64,000 nucleotides of DNA from Chryseobacterium nepalense (lineage in GTDB: Bacteria; Bacteroidota; Bacteroidia; Flavobacteriales; Weeksellaceae). Both the position numbers and the translations under genes were made by a program. Below, piece after piece: positions 23,968-32,991 of this stretch; within the stretch, counting starts at the first letter, position 1; every line of letters begins with the position of its first letter. Where the stretch lies: the NCBI RefSeq assembly GCF_023195755.1, contig NZ_CP096203.1, positions 3,224,001 to 3,288,000 on the forward strand. The letters run 5' to 3'. The notes beneath the pieces were generated by a model that saw nothing but the letters and a program-made list of their open reading frames with translations, had not been told where the DNA came from and made no database searches.

Positions 23968-26091
23968 CTAAGAGTTGGATATTCCATCGTAAAAATATTC
24001 TAAAATATATTTATCAAAAGAATCTATAAAGTTCTTTGATAAGATTGTTTCTTTTCCGATTTGATGAAAAATTTGAATTGTACTGTGTATATTTAGCTGA
24101 GCATCTTCAAAATTAATAATGCCATTATTATGAATTTTTCTAGCAATCATTCTAGGAAGACCATACTCTTCCAATTGATAAACTACTGATGGCAAGAAGA
24201 CATGTGAAATTTTAGAAACAAATTGAGATACATCAGTTCCATTATCGATAATTTCTTTCTGCAAAATATTTATATCGCTAACTAATGAAGATAGATTAAA
24301 TGCAACTATTCTTTCAAGTTTAAAAAATTGCTCGATATCAATGTCAAATTCTTCTAATTCATCCAATAGTTCAGGTATTGTTTTATTCCAGTTTCCAACT
24401 AAAACCTTGACAAATTCTACAAATTTTTTGTGTTGAGCTCCATACGCTCCATCACCCCATTCACCCGGTTGTAGACTGATAATTTTCCATAATAATCGAT
24501 CCCACGATTCTGGGTCATCTGAATTTAGATAGGATAATCCATTCCAATCAGAAGGATTATTTTTCATTTGTCGAGCTGTCTCTTTTATAAATTCTGAATT
24601 ATTTGATTGAAAAATATTTTCTTTCAGAAGTCTGTCATATGTTTCTTTACCTAAGATTTCATACATTTCATTTTTGAATGAGATAATCTTTGAAATTTGA
24701 TCATTGTCTAAACTTGAGCTATAAAGTTTTTCGTCCAAATCACCTAAAATAATATCGGGAAAAGGGATGTCAAGCTGAGTAGTATCTTCTGGTGGTGGGG
24801 ATTCTAATAGATAAATTTTACCGATAAAATACTTAAACATTCGTCCACCTCGACCAATAATATTTTTATAGGTGAAACTATCTAATAAACTGTTACTTCC
24901 ACTTTTTCTGTTCCTCCACACAATAACATTTTCGGCAGAAGTATTAACCCCTTCAATTATAGATGATGTTGAAATGATATTGTTTAAACCTTCTTTCTCT
25001 TCGAAAAGTTTAACCTGAATTTGTGAAATAGAACGATGCAATTGGCCGTTATGTATTCCTACGCCTCTTTTTACCAAATTAGTAAGTTTCCAGTTTACAT
25101 CATAGTTTTCAGTCAACCATTTTTCAAAATCCTTTAGTAAAGGTTTTTCAGAAATCTCAAGTCGTTCATTTAATAAATTTGAAACCTTATCAATTTGAGA
25201 GTAAGATGCAGCATATATGAGCGATTTTGTATTTGTTTTCTCCAGAATTTCAAGTAAAATTTCCCCCTTTTGCAATTCTTTCTCAACCTTATCTCCTGTT
25301 ATTTCTTTATATCTATCATATCGATCCAGATAAACTGTATTAAATCCGAGTTTATCAATAAACTTCATATCTTTTGTAAAAATATTTTCACCAATTGATG
25401 TAATGTTTGGTGCTAAAAAATATTTTTGTTTTGATTTCAAGCCTAATTTAATAATAGCTTTAAGAAGGGATGGAGACCTAGATTTATCATAATCAGAACT
25501 GGCTTTATAAAATTCATCAATAATTAGAATATCAATACACTCTAGCTTGTTCACGTAATTCATAGCTCTTTCTTGAGGGAAAATAAAAATGTTTTTATTG
25601 GCGAGTTCTATTTCTGTAGTAGTTATAATTTTATATTCACCTGAGAATTTTTTATAAAGCCGTCTTCTCGTTTCATCTGTAAGTGCAATTGTTGGAACAA
25701 TTATAACGACATTATCAGGTTTTTTTATTGAAATAAATGCATCAATTACAAAACTTTTCCCAAAACTTGTAGGAGCACTGACAGCTACGTTCTCTCCCTC
25801 AACTAATTCTTTTAAAAGAGAAGATTGCTCTCTATGTAATGTACAATATTTCCCCCCCCCGATATCAACTTTAAAAACCTCATAAACAAATCGATCTTCC
25901 CAGCTAGCCGTATCACTCTTAAGATACGGATATAGACCTGTTTCTCGTATAAGGTGATTTAATAAAGATGAGTATTCAATATCATTTTTCTCGTGATAAT
26001 CAAGAAGTCTTATCAATTCATTCCTAGCATCAATTTCTTGATTAACTTTTATAAAATCGTTTATCCGATGGCAGGATTCAAAAATGTCCAT
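23968..26091 (-). CDS. hamB: Hachiman helicase HamB
   Basis: A superfamily 2 helicase of 707 residues and the motor partner of HamA in the Hachiman anti-phage system. Motif I is APTSFGKSFV (Lys112), motif II is IDEFYK (Asp192-Glu193), motif III-V stretches include STSSIIEGVNTSAENVIVW, and motif VI-like NIIGRGGRMF is about 410-419. The C-terminal ~230 residues are helical with no named domain. It begins two bases after hamA ends, the usual HamA-HamB order. In the low-GC coding region, a run of nine C on the plus strand at 25852-25860 encodes Gly78-Gly80 and could be a slippage site. Confidence 0.85.
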   Translation of the reverse strand: MDIFESCHRINDFIKVNQEIDARNELIRLLDYHEKNDIEYSSLLNHLIRETGLYPYLKSDTASWEDRFVYEVFKVDIGGGKYCTLHREQSSLLKELVEGENVAVSAPTSFGKSFVIDAFISIKKPDNVVIIVPTIALTDETRRRLYKKFSGEYKIITTTEIELANKNIFIFPQERAMNYVNKLECIDILIIDEFYKASSDYDKSRSPSLLKAIIKLGLKSKQKYFLAPNITSIGENIFTKDMKFIDKLGFNTVYLDRYDRYKEITGDKVEKELQKGEILLEILEKTNTKSLIYAASYSQIDKVSNLLNERLEISEKPLLKDFEKWLTENYDVNWKLTNLVKRGVGIHNGQLHRSISQIQVKLFEEKEGLNNIISTSSIIEGVNTSAENVIVWRNRKSGSNSLLDSFTYKNIIGRGGRMFKYFIGKIYLLESPPPEDTTQLDIPFPDIILGDLDEKLYSSSLDNDQISKIISFKNEMYEILGKETYDRLLKENIFQSNNSEFIKETARQMKNNPSDWNGLSYLNSDDPESWDRLLWKIISLQPGEWGDGAYGAQHKKFVEFVKVLVGNWNKTIPELLDELEEFDIDIEQFFKLERIVAFNLSSLVSDINILQKEIIDNGTDVSQFVSKISHVFLPSVVYQLEEYGLPRMIARKIHNNGIINFEDAQLNIHSTIQIFHQIGKETILSKNFIDSFDKYILEYFYDGISNS

Positions 26092-26093
26092 AG

Positions 26094-27008
26094 TTAGTAG
26101 TTTTTATAGAAGTTAGCAGTAGAAAGAAACTTATCTACAATTACTTTTTTAAGTGGTACGGGAAAAAATATAAGATGAAATGTTATTGAGGAGTAATGAG
26201 GAATTGTACCAATCTGGGCAATTTGTTTTTTAAAAAATGCATTAGCTTTATCATGATGGTAATCAGTAATTTCACTCTTATATTCTTCAGACATTATAGA
26301 ATGTGACTTTGTTATATTGCATTCGTGTAAAAGGAGAATGGGAATATGTATTTTAGGTTTTAGCTTATCAATAGAAGCTCTAGGCGATAAAGATTTCTTT
26401 ATTTTATCTTTGAGATCAGTATCGGCAATTAATGATTCAATATCGGCAATATTTGTAATAATACTGTTCTCTTTTTTAAGTTTATTGGTGGATAGAGAAT
26501 TTTTAATAGAAGTTATAATTTCAGAAAGCCTTGTGTCTTCTATACTATTGTAAAATTTAGCCTCTCCAAACCAAAGCGAGAAATCATCATTTTTTACAAT
26601 AATGTGAACACTATCTGCACCTTTTGCATTATCCTGAGGATTCTGTTTGTAAAATATTTTAGGAACTGCGGGAAGTGCTTTGAAGTGGTGCTTCATTATT
26701 GCATACAAAACGATTTCGGCTATTTCACTGCCTTTGCTTACATCTCCTTTTTTATCAGAAAGCCTTAGATTTTTTGCCGCAGATGTTAGTAATGTGTGAT
26801 GATTATTAACAAGACTTTCTCTTTCCTTGTGTGAAAGAGAGGTCTCTGCTATGTTATCCCATATAAAATTTTGAAAATGAGTGTACATCCAATCCGAGTC
26901 TTCGTAATCATTTATTAAACTGACAATATTTTTTCTATTAACGGGAGAAAGATTTGTATCAGTTAATATATCTGCAAAAGAGCAGTTAATCAATATTTCA
27001 AATTCCAT
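26094..27008 (-). CDS. hamA: Hachiman nuclease HamA (DUF1837)
   Basis: The effector of the Hachiman system, a PD-(D/E)xK-type nuclease of the DUF1837 family. In the 304 residues the catalytic pattern is visible as Asp132 in KGADSVHIIV and Glu149-x-Lys151 in LWFGEAKFY. GSEIAEIVLY at ~93-102 supplies the upstream conserved acidic helix. HamA is held inactive by HamB until phage DNA damage is sensed, according to published work on the family. Gene order and the two-base gap to hamB fit the known system. No promoter box was convincingly found upstream. Confidence 0.85.
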   Translation of the reverse strand: MEFEILINCSFADILTDTNLSPVNRKNIVSLINDYEDSDWMYTHFQNFIWDNIAETSLSHKERESLVNNHHTLLTSAAKNLRLSDKKGDVSKGSEIAEIVLYAIMKHHFKALPAVPKIFYKQNPQDNAKGADSVHIIVKNDDFSLWFGEAKFYNSIEDTRLSEIITSIKNSLSTNKLKKENSIITNIADIESLIADTDLKDKIKKSLSPRASIDKLKPKIHIPILLLHECNITKSHSIMSEEYKSEITDYHHDKANAFFKKQIAQIGTIPHYSSITFHLIFFPVPLKKVIVDKFLSTANFYKNY

Positions 27009-27465
27009 AAAGAATTCTTGGTTTTAGTTTTTAAGATGTATATTTTATCAATTGCTAAATTTATTTAAATATTTAATTTAATATTCATATTCATATTCAG
27101 CGTATTAAATCAACATTGGTAGCTAGGTAAAAATAATTTAATCTTTCTTAGTAACGTTACGGGAAACAGTAATATTAATATTTTTCAACATAAAATTATT
27201 TTGCTTGACGAAATCCATATTCAGTAGTAAATAATAGAGTATATTAAAAAAATTGAATTTTCTTGTAAAATAATTTATTTTTGGAATTGTTATCTTTTTT
27301 GTGACAAAATAATCTTACCGTATAATCTTGAATCTTAAATTGGCGACTAACCGACTAGAGATTTTTAAATCCAAAGGTCATATGCACTGAAAATCTATAA
27401 AAATTAGACCTCCTAAAAGAAGTTTAATGCTAGATGTAAATTAACAGTTGTAAAAGCACATTAAA
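27009..27465. other. AT-rich spacer between Hachiman and Septu-type pairs
   Basis: 457 bases without a supportable gene, RNA or strong terminator on either strand. A short palindrome GTAACGTTAC occurs at about 27151-27160. It separates two defence modules transcribed in the same direction, and the hamA promoter should lie in it, but I cannot point to it. Confidence 0.5.
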
Positions 27466-28317
27466 TTATATAAAGTGACCATTACAAAAATCATCGCTTT
27501 CAAATAGACATTTATAAAATACAGTACGCCACGAATTAATATCAACTTTAAGTCTACTTTCATAACAATCATAAAGGTGTTCTTTCATAGTTGTGTATCC
27601 ACCGTTATTATACAACTTAGTAACTTGAAATTTAATACTCTCAAACTCTTCTGAACTATGTGTTATATATAGGTCATTTAATTCAAATGATTCGAAATGT
27701 TTAATCAGTCTTTGTCTTAACAATGGTAGATTAGTAAATACTGAATCTTTCACGAAAAAATCAAATATCATTGGTTTAACACTAACAAGTTGACAATCCA
27801 ACCAATTTTCAACATCAATATCATCATAATATGGATGTATGACTTCCTCGACATCACAAGTTGGATAATCGATAAGTTTACCGGTATTACAATTACTACA
27901 AGAGGGAACTAAATTTAAAGGAGAAACAGCTAAAATTGGATATTCCGATTTTGGCAGATAATGGTCCAATGTATTAGCACTTCTCACATTGCAGTTTACA
28001 CATTTACCTTTTGGAGCTGAGTTTAGCAATTTGTCATAGTATATCCTCGCATCATTAGATTTTTTCAACATTCTACCTGTATAAAGTTTTTTCAGTGTAT
28101 CAGCGTCTAATTGTCCTGCGATTGTAATGTTTCGACCAATCAAATATAAATTATTAACATTTTTTTTTGTGTCAAAATCATTTTCAAAGTCTTCAAAAAC
28201 ATTTAAATTATTTAAAATTCGTGTCTTTAAATTTTGATCTTGCATGTTATTTAAGGAGTCACGAATAATGACAGAAATTTTAAATGGTGGTTTATCAATT
28301 CTCTTCATTCTGTTCAA
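27466..28317 (-). CDS. ptuB: Septu-type HNH nuclease (PtuB-like)
   Basis: A 283-residue protein with an HNH endonuclease core at about residues 106-146. Cys106 and Cys109 form the first zinc knuckle, NTLDHYLPKSEYP supplies Asp118-His119, SPLNLVPSC gives Asn135, and Cys140/Cys143 complete the metal site. In Septu systems this nuclease acts with the ATPase PtuA against phage. The gene overlaps the end of the upstream ATPase gene by 23 bases, in the order expected for Septu. The assignment rests on the gene pair as much as on the domain, since HNH proteins occur in many systems. Confidence 0.75.
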   Translation of the reverse strand: MNRMKRIDKPPFKISVIIRDSLNNMQDQNLKTRILNNLNVFEDFENDFDTKKNVNNLYLIGRNITIAGQLDADTLKKLYTGRMLKKSNDARIYYDKLLNSAPKGKCVNCNVRSANTLDHYLPKSEYPILAVSPLNLVPSCSNCNTGKLIDYPTCDVEEVIHPYYDDIDVENWLDCQLVSVKPMIFDFFVKDSVFTNLPLLRQRLIKHFESFELNDLYITHSSEEFESIKFQVTKLYNNGGYTTMKEHLYDCYESRLKVDINSWRTVFYKCLFESDDFCNGHFI

Positions 28318-29842
28318 ATAATAAATTTCTCAATATTGCTTTACCTTCAAAACCTAATTGATTATTAAGATAGGTGATAGCTTCCCTATAGTCATCTACT
28401 CTTTCTACAATTTCCTTCAAAATATTATGAAAACCCGCATCTGTTACCTCTAGACCAAAAACTTCTTGTGTTAAAACTCCAACATTTTCACCAAAAGATT
28501 CTACATCCAATCTTTCAACAATAGATTCATTAGCTATTCTTCTTAATTTCCAAACGCAAGATTTGGGAACTTCTTGTAATACTACTGGAGAATGTGTGCC
28601 AATAATCGCAACACCATTTCTCTGAATAAGAAGATCAGATAGAGATCTTATAAATGCCGAAAGTAATGGCGGATGAAGATAAGTTTCTGGTTCATCAATT
28701 ATAACCAGACTTTTTTCCTCAATTGTTTCAACTAATCTCGTTATTGTTAAAAGTATTATTTTATGACCGGAACTTAGATTAACAAAAATATTTGCTGCAT
28801 ATTTTTTAAAATCTTCAAATCCACCTTTAAAATTCGCAATTTCTGATATTTCAGAATCTTTAAAAATAGGATCTGTTTCAAGCACTTTTACGGCTCTTAA
28901 CCATCTCTGTTTTTTTCCTGTTATGAGACATTTATAAGAACTTCTTGCAAATTCATTTTTTAGAATAGTTGGACTTTTGATAATAACTTTACCCTCTTTT
29001 TCTGTTTTAAGACCTATATAAGAATAACTTACTTGCCTAATATTTCCTTTATTCATTTCATCAATTGGCGTCGCCTCTTCGAATGCACTGAATGATACGG
29101 ATATTAAATTCGCAAAGAAATCCGATTTAATTCTACTACTTGTTTTAAAATAGCCATATTTAGAAGAATTTGGATATAATAATGACATAATCATGTTATT
29201 AAAAAGAAATGTTTTACCAACACCATTTCTACCAATTATTACATGAATATTTGTAGGTGGGTTTGACTTTGGAACTACGGAAAAGTGCAAAAGTGATTCT
29301 GAATTTTCTGATTTTGTTCCATTAGGCAAAATAAAATCGAAATCATATGTCGTTAAAATAGAAGTTCCTTGTGCAAGTCTCCTAAATTGACCTATAACAG
29401 ATACGTGGCTAATATCTCTCATTAAAGAAATTCTTGTAACTCTTTCATTATACGCTTTTTTATACATCTCATTATTATAAGCTAGATCATTTAAAGAGTT
29501 TAAGAAGTTTTCCCTAAAGGCATCGGAGATCTCATTAAGTTCTTCATAGTAACTTACATCTTGACCTAAAGAAAAGAAGTTATCATCTAAAGAAGTAAAT
29601 GATAACGGTAGATTTGGTGACCTTTGATCACTTTTCATATTAACTTGTCCTATTTTAACTGCACCTAATCTTGTTCGTTCTCCATCATTATTGTAATATA
29701 TAACACTATAAAGTGTAGAAAAAGAAAACATATCGTCCCAACTTGACCTCGTAAGAACAACAATATTTTTCTTTTCAGCTTCATTGAAATTATTACCACT
29801 TAAATAGAACGTTAACTCATTAATAGTTTCGTCTTCTTCCAT
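28295..29842 (-). CDS. ptuA: Septu-type ATPase (PtuA-like)
   Basis: A 515-residue ABC/SMC-like ATPase. The Walker A loop is IIGRNGVGKTFLFN (about residues 203-216), the signature-like segment is NLSSGHKIILLTITR, and Walker B plus the D-loop are SLVIIDEPETYLHPP, followed by IIGTHSPVVLQEVP as the H-loop. This is the layout of OLD/RecF-type ATPases such as PtuA of Septu. The N-terminal ~200 residues are outside the ATPase fold and carry no named domain. The HNH gene follows with an overlap. A different ATPase-HNH defence pair is possible. Confidence 0.75.
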   Translation of the reverse strand: MEEDETINELTFYLSGNNFNEAEKKNIVVLTRSSWDDMFSFSTLYSVIYYNNDGERTRLGAVKIGQVNMKSDQRSPNLPLSFTSLDDNFFSLGQDVSYYEELNEISDAFRENFLNSLNDLAYNNEMYKKAYNERVTRISLMRDISHVSVIGQFRRLAQGTSILTTYDFDFILPNGTKSENSESLLHFSVVPKSNPPTNIHVIIGRNGVGKTFLFNNMIMSLLYPNSSKYGYFKTSSRIKSDFFANLISVSFSAFEEATPIDEMNKGNIRQVSYSYIGLKTEKEGKVIIKSPTILKNEFARSSYKCLITGKKQRWLRAVKVLETDPIFKDSEISEIANFKGGFEDFKKYAANIFVNLSSGHKIILLTITRLVETIEEKSLVIIDEPETYLHPPLLSAFIRSLSDLLIQRNGVAIIGTHSPVVLQEVPKSCVWKLRRIANESIVERLDVESFGENVGVLTQEVFGLEVTDAGFHNILKEIVERVDDYREAITYLNNQLGFEGKAILRNLLFEQNEEN

Positions 29843-30083
29843 GCTGTGAATTATCTGGTTATTAAAGAACTAATATAACAAATTATTCAATAAATTGGAA
29901 TCAACACTTGTGTAAGAATACAACTAACTTTGTAAACCCTATAAATAAACTCTATAATTTATTGCAAGATTTCTTGCAAGACTTTTTTGCTACAAGGTCA
30001 TAGAACTTCATAAATCATCAAACAAAATAAAATGTCCCCTTTTCTGTCCCATTGATATACAGTGGATTACGGAAATCCTGCAA

Positions 30084-30129
30084 TGACTCATAATCAGGTG
30101 GTCCCTGGTTCGAGCCCAGGTGGGACCAC
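30084..30129 (+). other. att site 2 (copy of the tRNA 3' half)
   Basis: An exact 46-base copy of 15562-15607. Upstream of it the tRNA 5' half is absent (the preceding bases are unrelated), so this is an att scar and not a second tRNA. It marks the junction between the two tandem islands. Confidence 0.9.
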
Positions 30130-30173
30130 GTAGACTGAAAACAGTTAAAAATAACTGAACACGGCTAAACGTT

Positions 30174-30206
30174 AAATCCTTGTATTCATAAGTAATACAA
30201 GGATTT
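30174..30206. terminator. Terminator at the island junction
   Basis: AAATCCTTGTATT (30174-30186) and its perfect complement (30194-30206) flank a seven-base loop, followed by T on the plus strand and preceded by A. Like the tRNA at 15533 and the remnant at 43861, this att copy has a hairpin terminator directly downstream. Confidence 0.8.
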
Positions 30207-30305
30207 TTTTTATATTTACTTTTGAGATTGTTCAATTATATTCATAAAATAGTGTCTCTTTTAGTGTCCCTAGTATAAATTAAAGTGTCCCTAAATGTAA
30301 TTATT

Positions 30306-31529
30306 ATGAAAATTAATTTCTATTTAAAAGAACCTAACTCGACAAAAGAGTCACTAATCTTGGTTGCTATTAGTCTAAACGGAAAAAGGTCAAAATTCTC
30401 CACTACACAAAAAATCAACCCGAAATATTGGAATGTAAATAATCAGAGAATTAAATCAAATGCTCCAAACGCATTAAATTTTAATAAAATCCTTAATAGT
30501 GTACAGTCAAGGATACTGGATTTATATACGAAAAACTTCATTGAAAATGATAAATCGAAAACAACAAAATTTTTTGATGAGGTCAGAACGTATTTATCTG
30601 GAAAATTTGAAAACTCTGAAACTGATTTGACGATTGAGAAAGCATTTGATAAGTTTTTGGAAATACGAAAATCAAATCTTAAAGAAGAAACACTTAAGGC
30701 ATATATAACCCTCAAAAATCATCTAAGAACCTATTCGGTAATTATTGGGAAAAAGGACTTATTGTTTGATGATTTAGATATTAGTTTTTTTGATGGCTTT
30801 GTAAATTATTTAAAAATAACATGTAAGCAAAAGACTAATACAAGGTCAAAGCAAATCAAAAATATTAAAGCTTTTTTAAAGTTCATGTACGATAGAAATT
30901 ATCATACTAATAAAGTTTTTGAAACTTTAGAAAGAGAACATGAAAAAGGACAATTTGTTTATTTTAATGAAGATGAATTTAACAAGGTTCTTAATCTTGA
31001 CCTAGGTTATAACAAAAATTTAGATAAAAGTAGAAGGTTATTTTGTATTAGCTGTCTTACAGGATTAAGATTTTCAGATGTAATTAATATAAATTTCAAT
31101 AATATAATAAACAATAAATATAATTTGGGAGTTGTGAAGAGAAATACTCCTATGAAAATTAAAATGACTAATAAAGCCATTGCTTATATCAAGGAGTATT
31201 TTGATTTATATGGAATTGGAGGCGGGTTTACAAGTCAAACTACTAATAAACATCTTACTAAAATTTTGATGCTAGCAGAGATTGATAGAGAGGAGCTATT
31301 ATTTGAAAAAAATCATCTTGGAATTTTAGAGGAGATTAGGAAACCTATGTACGAATGGATTACTTTTCATTATGGTAGAAGATATTTTATAATTAAATGT
31401 TTGGAAAAAGGGATGCAACCTCTTCAAATAATGGATATTACTGGGCATGAAGATTTCAGTGTTTTTCAGGCTTATGTTAAATTTTCTGAGGCGGACTCTG
31501 TAGAAAAATTAAATGAAGCATGGGATTAA
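30306..31529 (+). CDS. Island 2 tyrosine recombinase (integrase)
   Basis: A full-length phage-integrase family protein of 407 residues from the chosen ATG (MKINFYLKEP). It has an N-terminal arm-binding-like domain of the Bacteroidetes type, a SAM-like core-binding domain around residues 105-200, and a catalytic domain with CLTGLRFSDV (first Arg), HYGRRYFIIKCLE (H-x-x-R) and TGHEDFSVFQAYVKF (His and nucleophilic Tyr). An upstream ATG at 30285 would add seven residues. It is oriented away from the att copy it abuts. It is the only intact recombinase in the window and probably integrated island 2 into the CAU tRNA. Confidence 0.88.
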   Translation: MKINFYLKEPNSTKESLILVAISLNGKRSKFSTTQKINPKYWNVNNQRIKSNAPNALNFNKILNSVQSRILDLYTKNFIENDKSKTTKFFDEVRTYLSGKFENSETDLTIEKAFDKFLEIRKSNLKEETLKAYITLKNHLRTYSVIIGKKDLLFDDLDISFFDGFVNYLKITCKQKTNTRSKQIKNIKAFLKFMYDRNYHTNKVFETLEREHEKGQFVYFNEDEFNKVLNLDLGYNKNLDKSRRLFCISCLTGLRFSDVININFNNIINNKYNLGVVKRNTPMKIKMTNKAIAYIKEYFDLYGIGGGFTSQTTNKHLTKILMLAEIDREELLFEKNHLGILEEIRKPMYEWITFHYGRRYFIIKCLEKGMQPLQIMDITGHEDFSVFQAYVKFSEADSVEKLNEAWD

Positions 31530-31726
31530 TAATATTTATTAAATACGCCTAATATGATATATAGGGGGTACCCAAAAAATGAAAAGTAGATACGGGTATG
31601 TCGTCTATATGGAAACTCCTTTATTATAAATAATAAGAATTAGATATACTGTAATTATCTAGATAATTATTTAATTAAAATTTATCTCTTTCTTGTAAAG
31701 AATACTCATATTTAATATAATATTTA

Positions 31727-31734
31727 TATTTTTG
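31727..31734 (+). promoter_or_regulatory. Candidate -7 box of the GHKL operon
   Basis: TATTTTTG, matching TAnnTTTG, ends 17 bases before the ATG of the first gene of the three-gene operon. No TTTG occurs at the usual 19-base spacing, so the upstream half is weak or absent. Confidence 0.35.
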
Positions 31735-31751
31735 GTCAACAAGAGTACATT

Positions 31752-32990
31752 ATGAATATACCCATTCTTAAAAAGAATATAACTTTTACTCCATATGTTT
31801 TTTATACTGATTTCTTAAAAGATATTGCTATAGCTTATAAGGCTATTCCTAATGGGAAAATACAATTTACTCTTACTGATGGAGGAGATAATAGTTTTTT
31901 TGAATCAACTTACAGGATTGACCCAATAACAATCCCTTTACTACTCAGTATTTCGGAACAGCTCAAGAAATTTCACAATGAGCCTATTGACCTAATACTT
32001 TATAATACGAGAGGGACAATAGATGTCCTCGAGTTTTTGTATTTGTCGGACTTTTTCTATTTATCTGGTAATAATAGGTCGTTTCAATTTCCTTTAGGAC
32101 AGGATATATACAATTTTAATCAACAACTTTTTGGTTCTTTTAAAGGGAAAGTAATAAAAGCTCAACATAAAATTAGAGGATATTCAATTAATGATAATAA
32201 TGTTAGTGGAATAAAAGAGGAATATAAAGAAGATGAAGAATTACTTAGAGATGCACTGGTGGAACATTATACTTATCTGGTTAAGGAACATTTTTTAGCT
32301 TTATTATATGAGAATGAATTTACTTCAAATCAGCATAATTTATTTATAAATATTCTTTCTGAATTAATTACAAATGGTGTAATTCATTCTAAATCTTCAG
32401 TATTTGCATTAATGTTTGTTGATAGATTTAAAACTAAGTTTTCTATCTCTGACAATGGTATAGGTTTTACAGAATCTTTAAAGTTTAAGAAAGGTAATAA
32501 TTATTATGAACCTTATGAATTAACCAAGCTCCTTAACAACAAAAATTATTTTAAAAATATTCATGAAAATATCATCAATAATCTTATTTCAATATTTGAA
32601 GCATTGTTTTATTCATTTATGAAGAATAGAAGAGGAATTTTTGATTTGATGATAAATGTTGTCTTAAACTCTAGAGGATACTTTAGATTGCATTCAGAAA
32701 ATAGTCAAATTATCATTTCTAATAGAATGAAAGAGCAGCTATTGCCATTAAATTCTTTGAGGGAAACTATATTTGAATATCATAATATGTATGAATTAAG
32801 TATCATTAATAATACTGAGTACAACAGAATGATAATACCATTAAAAGAAAAGGCTTTAAAATTATTTACAAACTTTTTCACCTCAGTTCAAAATAAGTTT
32901 AATACCGATGTAAAGTTTTCTTCCATTAGATTTTATCCTGTGAAATTTAGAGGCGTTCATATAGAAGTAGAAATTCCAAATAATCATTAA
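31752..32990 (+). CDS. GHKL (histidine-kinase-like) ATPase, first gene of an undescribed three-gene operon
   Basis: A 412-residue protein. The N-terminal ~150 residues resemble a STAS-like alpha/beta unit (for example ITIPLLLSISEQLKKFHNEP, then IDLILYNTRG). The middle is a GHKL ATPase: N box SELITNGVIHSK with Glu204, Asn208 and His212; G1 box SISDNGIGF with Asp234, Gly236 and Gly238; and a G2-like segment GIFDLMINVVLNSRGYFRLH. There is no phospho-acceptor His domain, sensor domain or transmembrane helix, so it is not a normal sensor kinase. It is closer in layout to anti-sigma or MutL/MORC-type switch ATPases. One base separates it from the next gene. Function is unknown; defence is inferred from the island. 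Confidence 0.75.
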   Translation: MNIPILKKNITFTPYVFYTDFLKDIAIAYKAIPNGKIQFTLTDGGDNSFFESTYRIDPITIPLLLSISEQLKKFHNEPIDLILYNTRGTIDVLEFLYLSDFFYLSGNNRSFQFPLGQDIYNFNQQLFGSFKGKVIKAQHKIRGYSINDNNVSGIKEEYKEDEELLRDALVEHYTYLVKEHFLALLYENEFTSNQHNLFINILSELITNGVIHSKSSVFALMFVDRFKTKFSISDNGIGFTESLKFKKGNNYYEPYELTKLLNNKNYFKNIHENIINNLISIFEALFYSFMKNRRGIFDLMINVVLNSRGYFRLHSENSQIIISNRMKEQLLPLNSLRETIFEYHNMYELSIINNTEYNRMIIPLKEKALKLFTNFFTSVQNKFNTDVKFSSIRFYPVKFRGVHIEVEIPNNH

Positions 32991-32991
32991 T

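Larger units (their letters stand above)
15608..30129. mobile_element. Island 1: tRNA-integrated defence island
   Basis: A 14.5-kb segment bounded by exact 46-base repeats of the tRNA 3' half (15562-15607 and 30084-30129). Its base composition is visibly more AT-rich than the core genes on either side. Cargo is a leftward eight-gene modification-type operon, a truncated integrase, three small rightward genes, a Hachiman pair and a Septu-type pair. No conjugation, capsid or packaging genes are visible, so it is not self-transmissible as seen. The only recombinase inside (20839-21507) lacks its N-terminal half and lies mid-island. Mobility may therefore be lost, or supplied in trans by the intact recombinase of the neighbouring island. 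Confidence 0.85.

Noticed and set aside
30084..30129. Second tRNA gene
   Set aside because: Only the 3' half is present; the acceptor 5' strand and D-arm are missing.
30008..30235. Open reading frame on the minus strand across att site 2
   Set aside because: It is made of the tRNA 3'-half copy and the terminator read backwards; phrases such as GPTWARTRDHLIMSH are a known artefact of translated tRNA ends.
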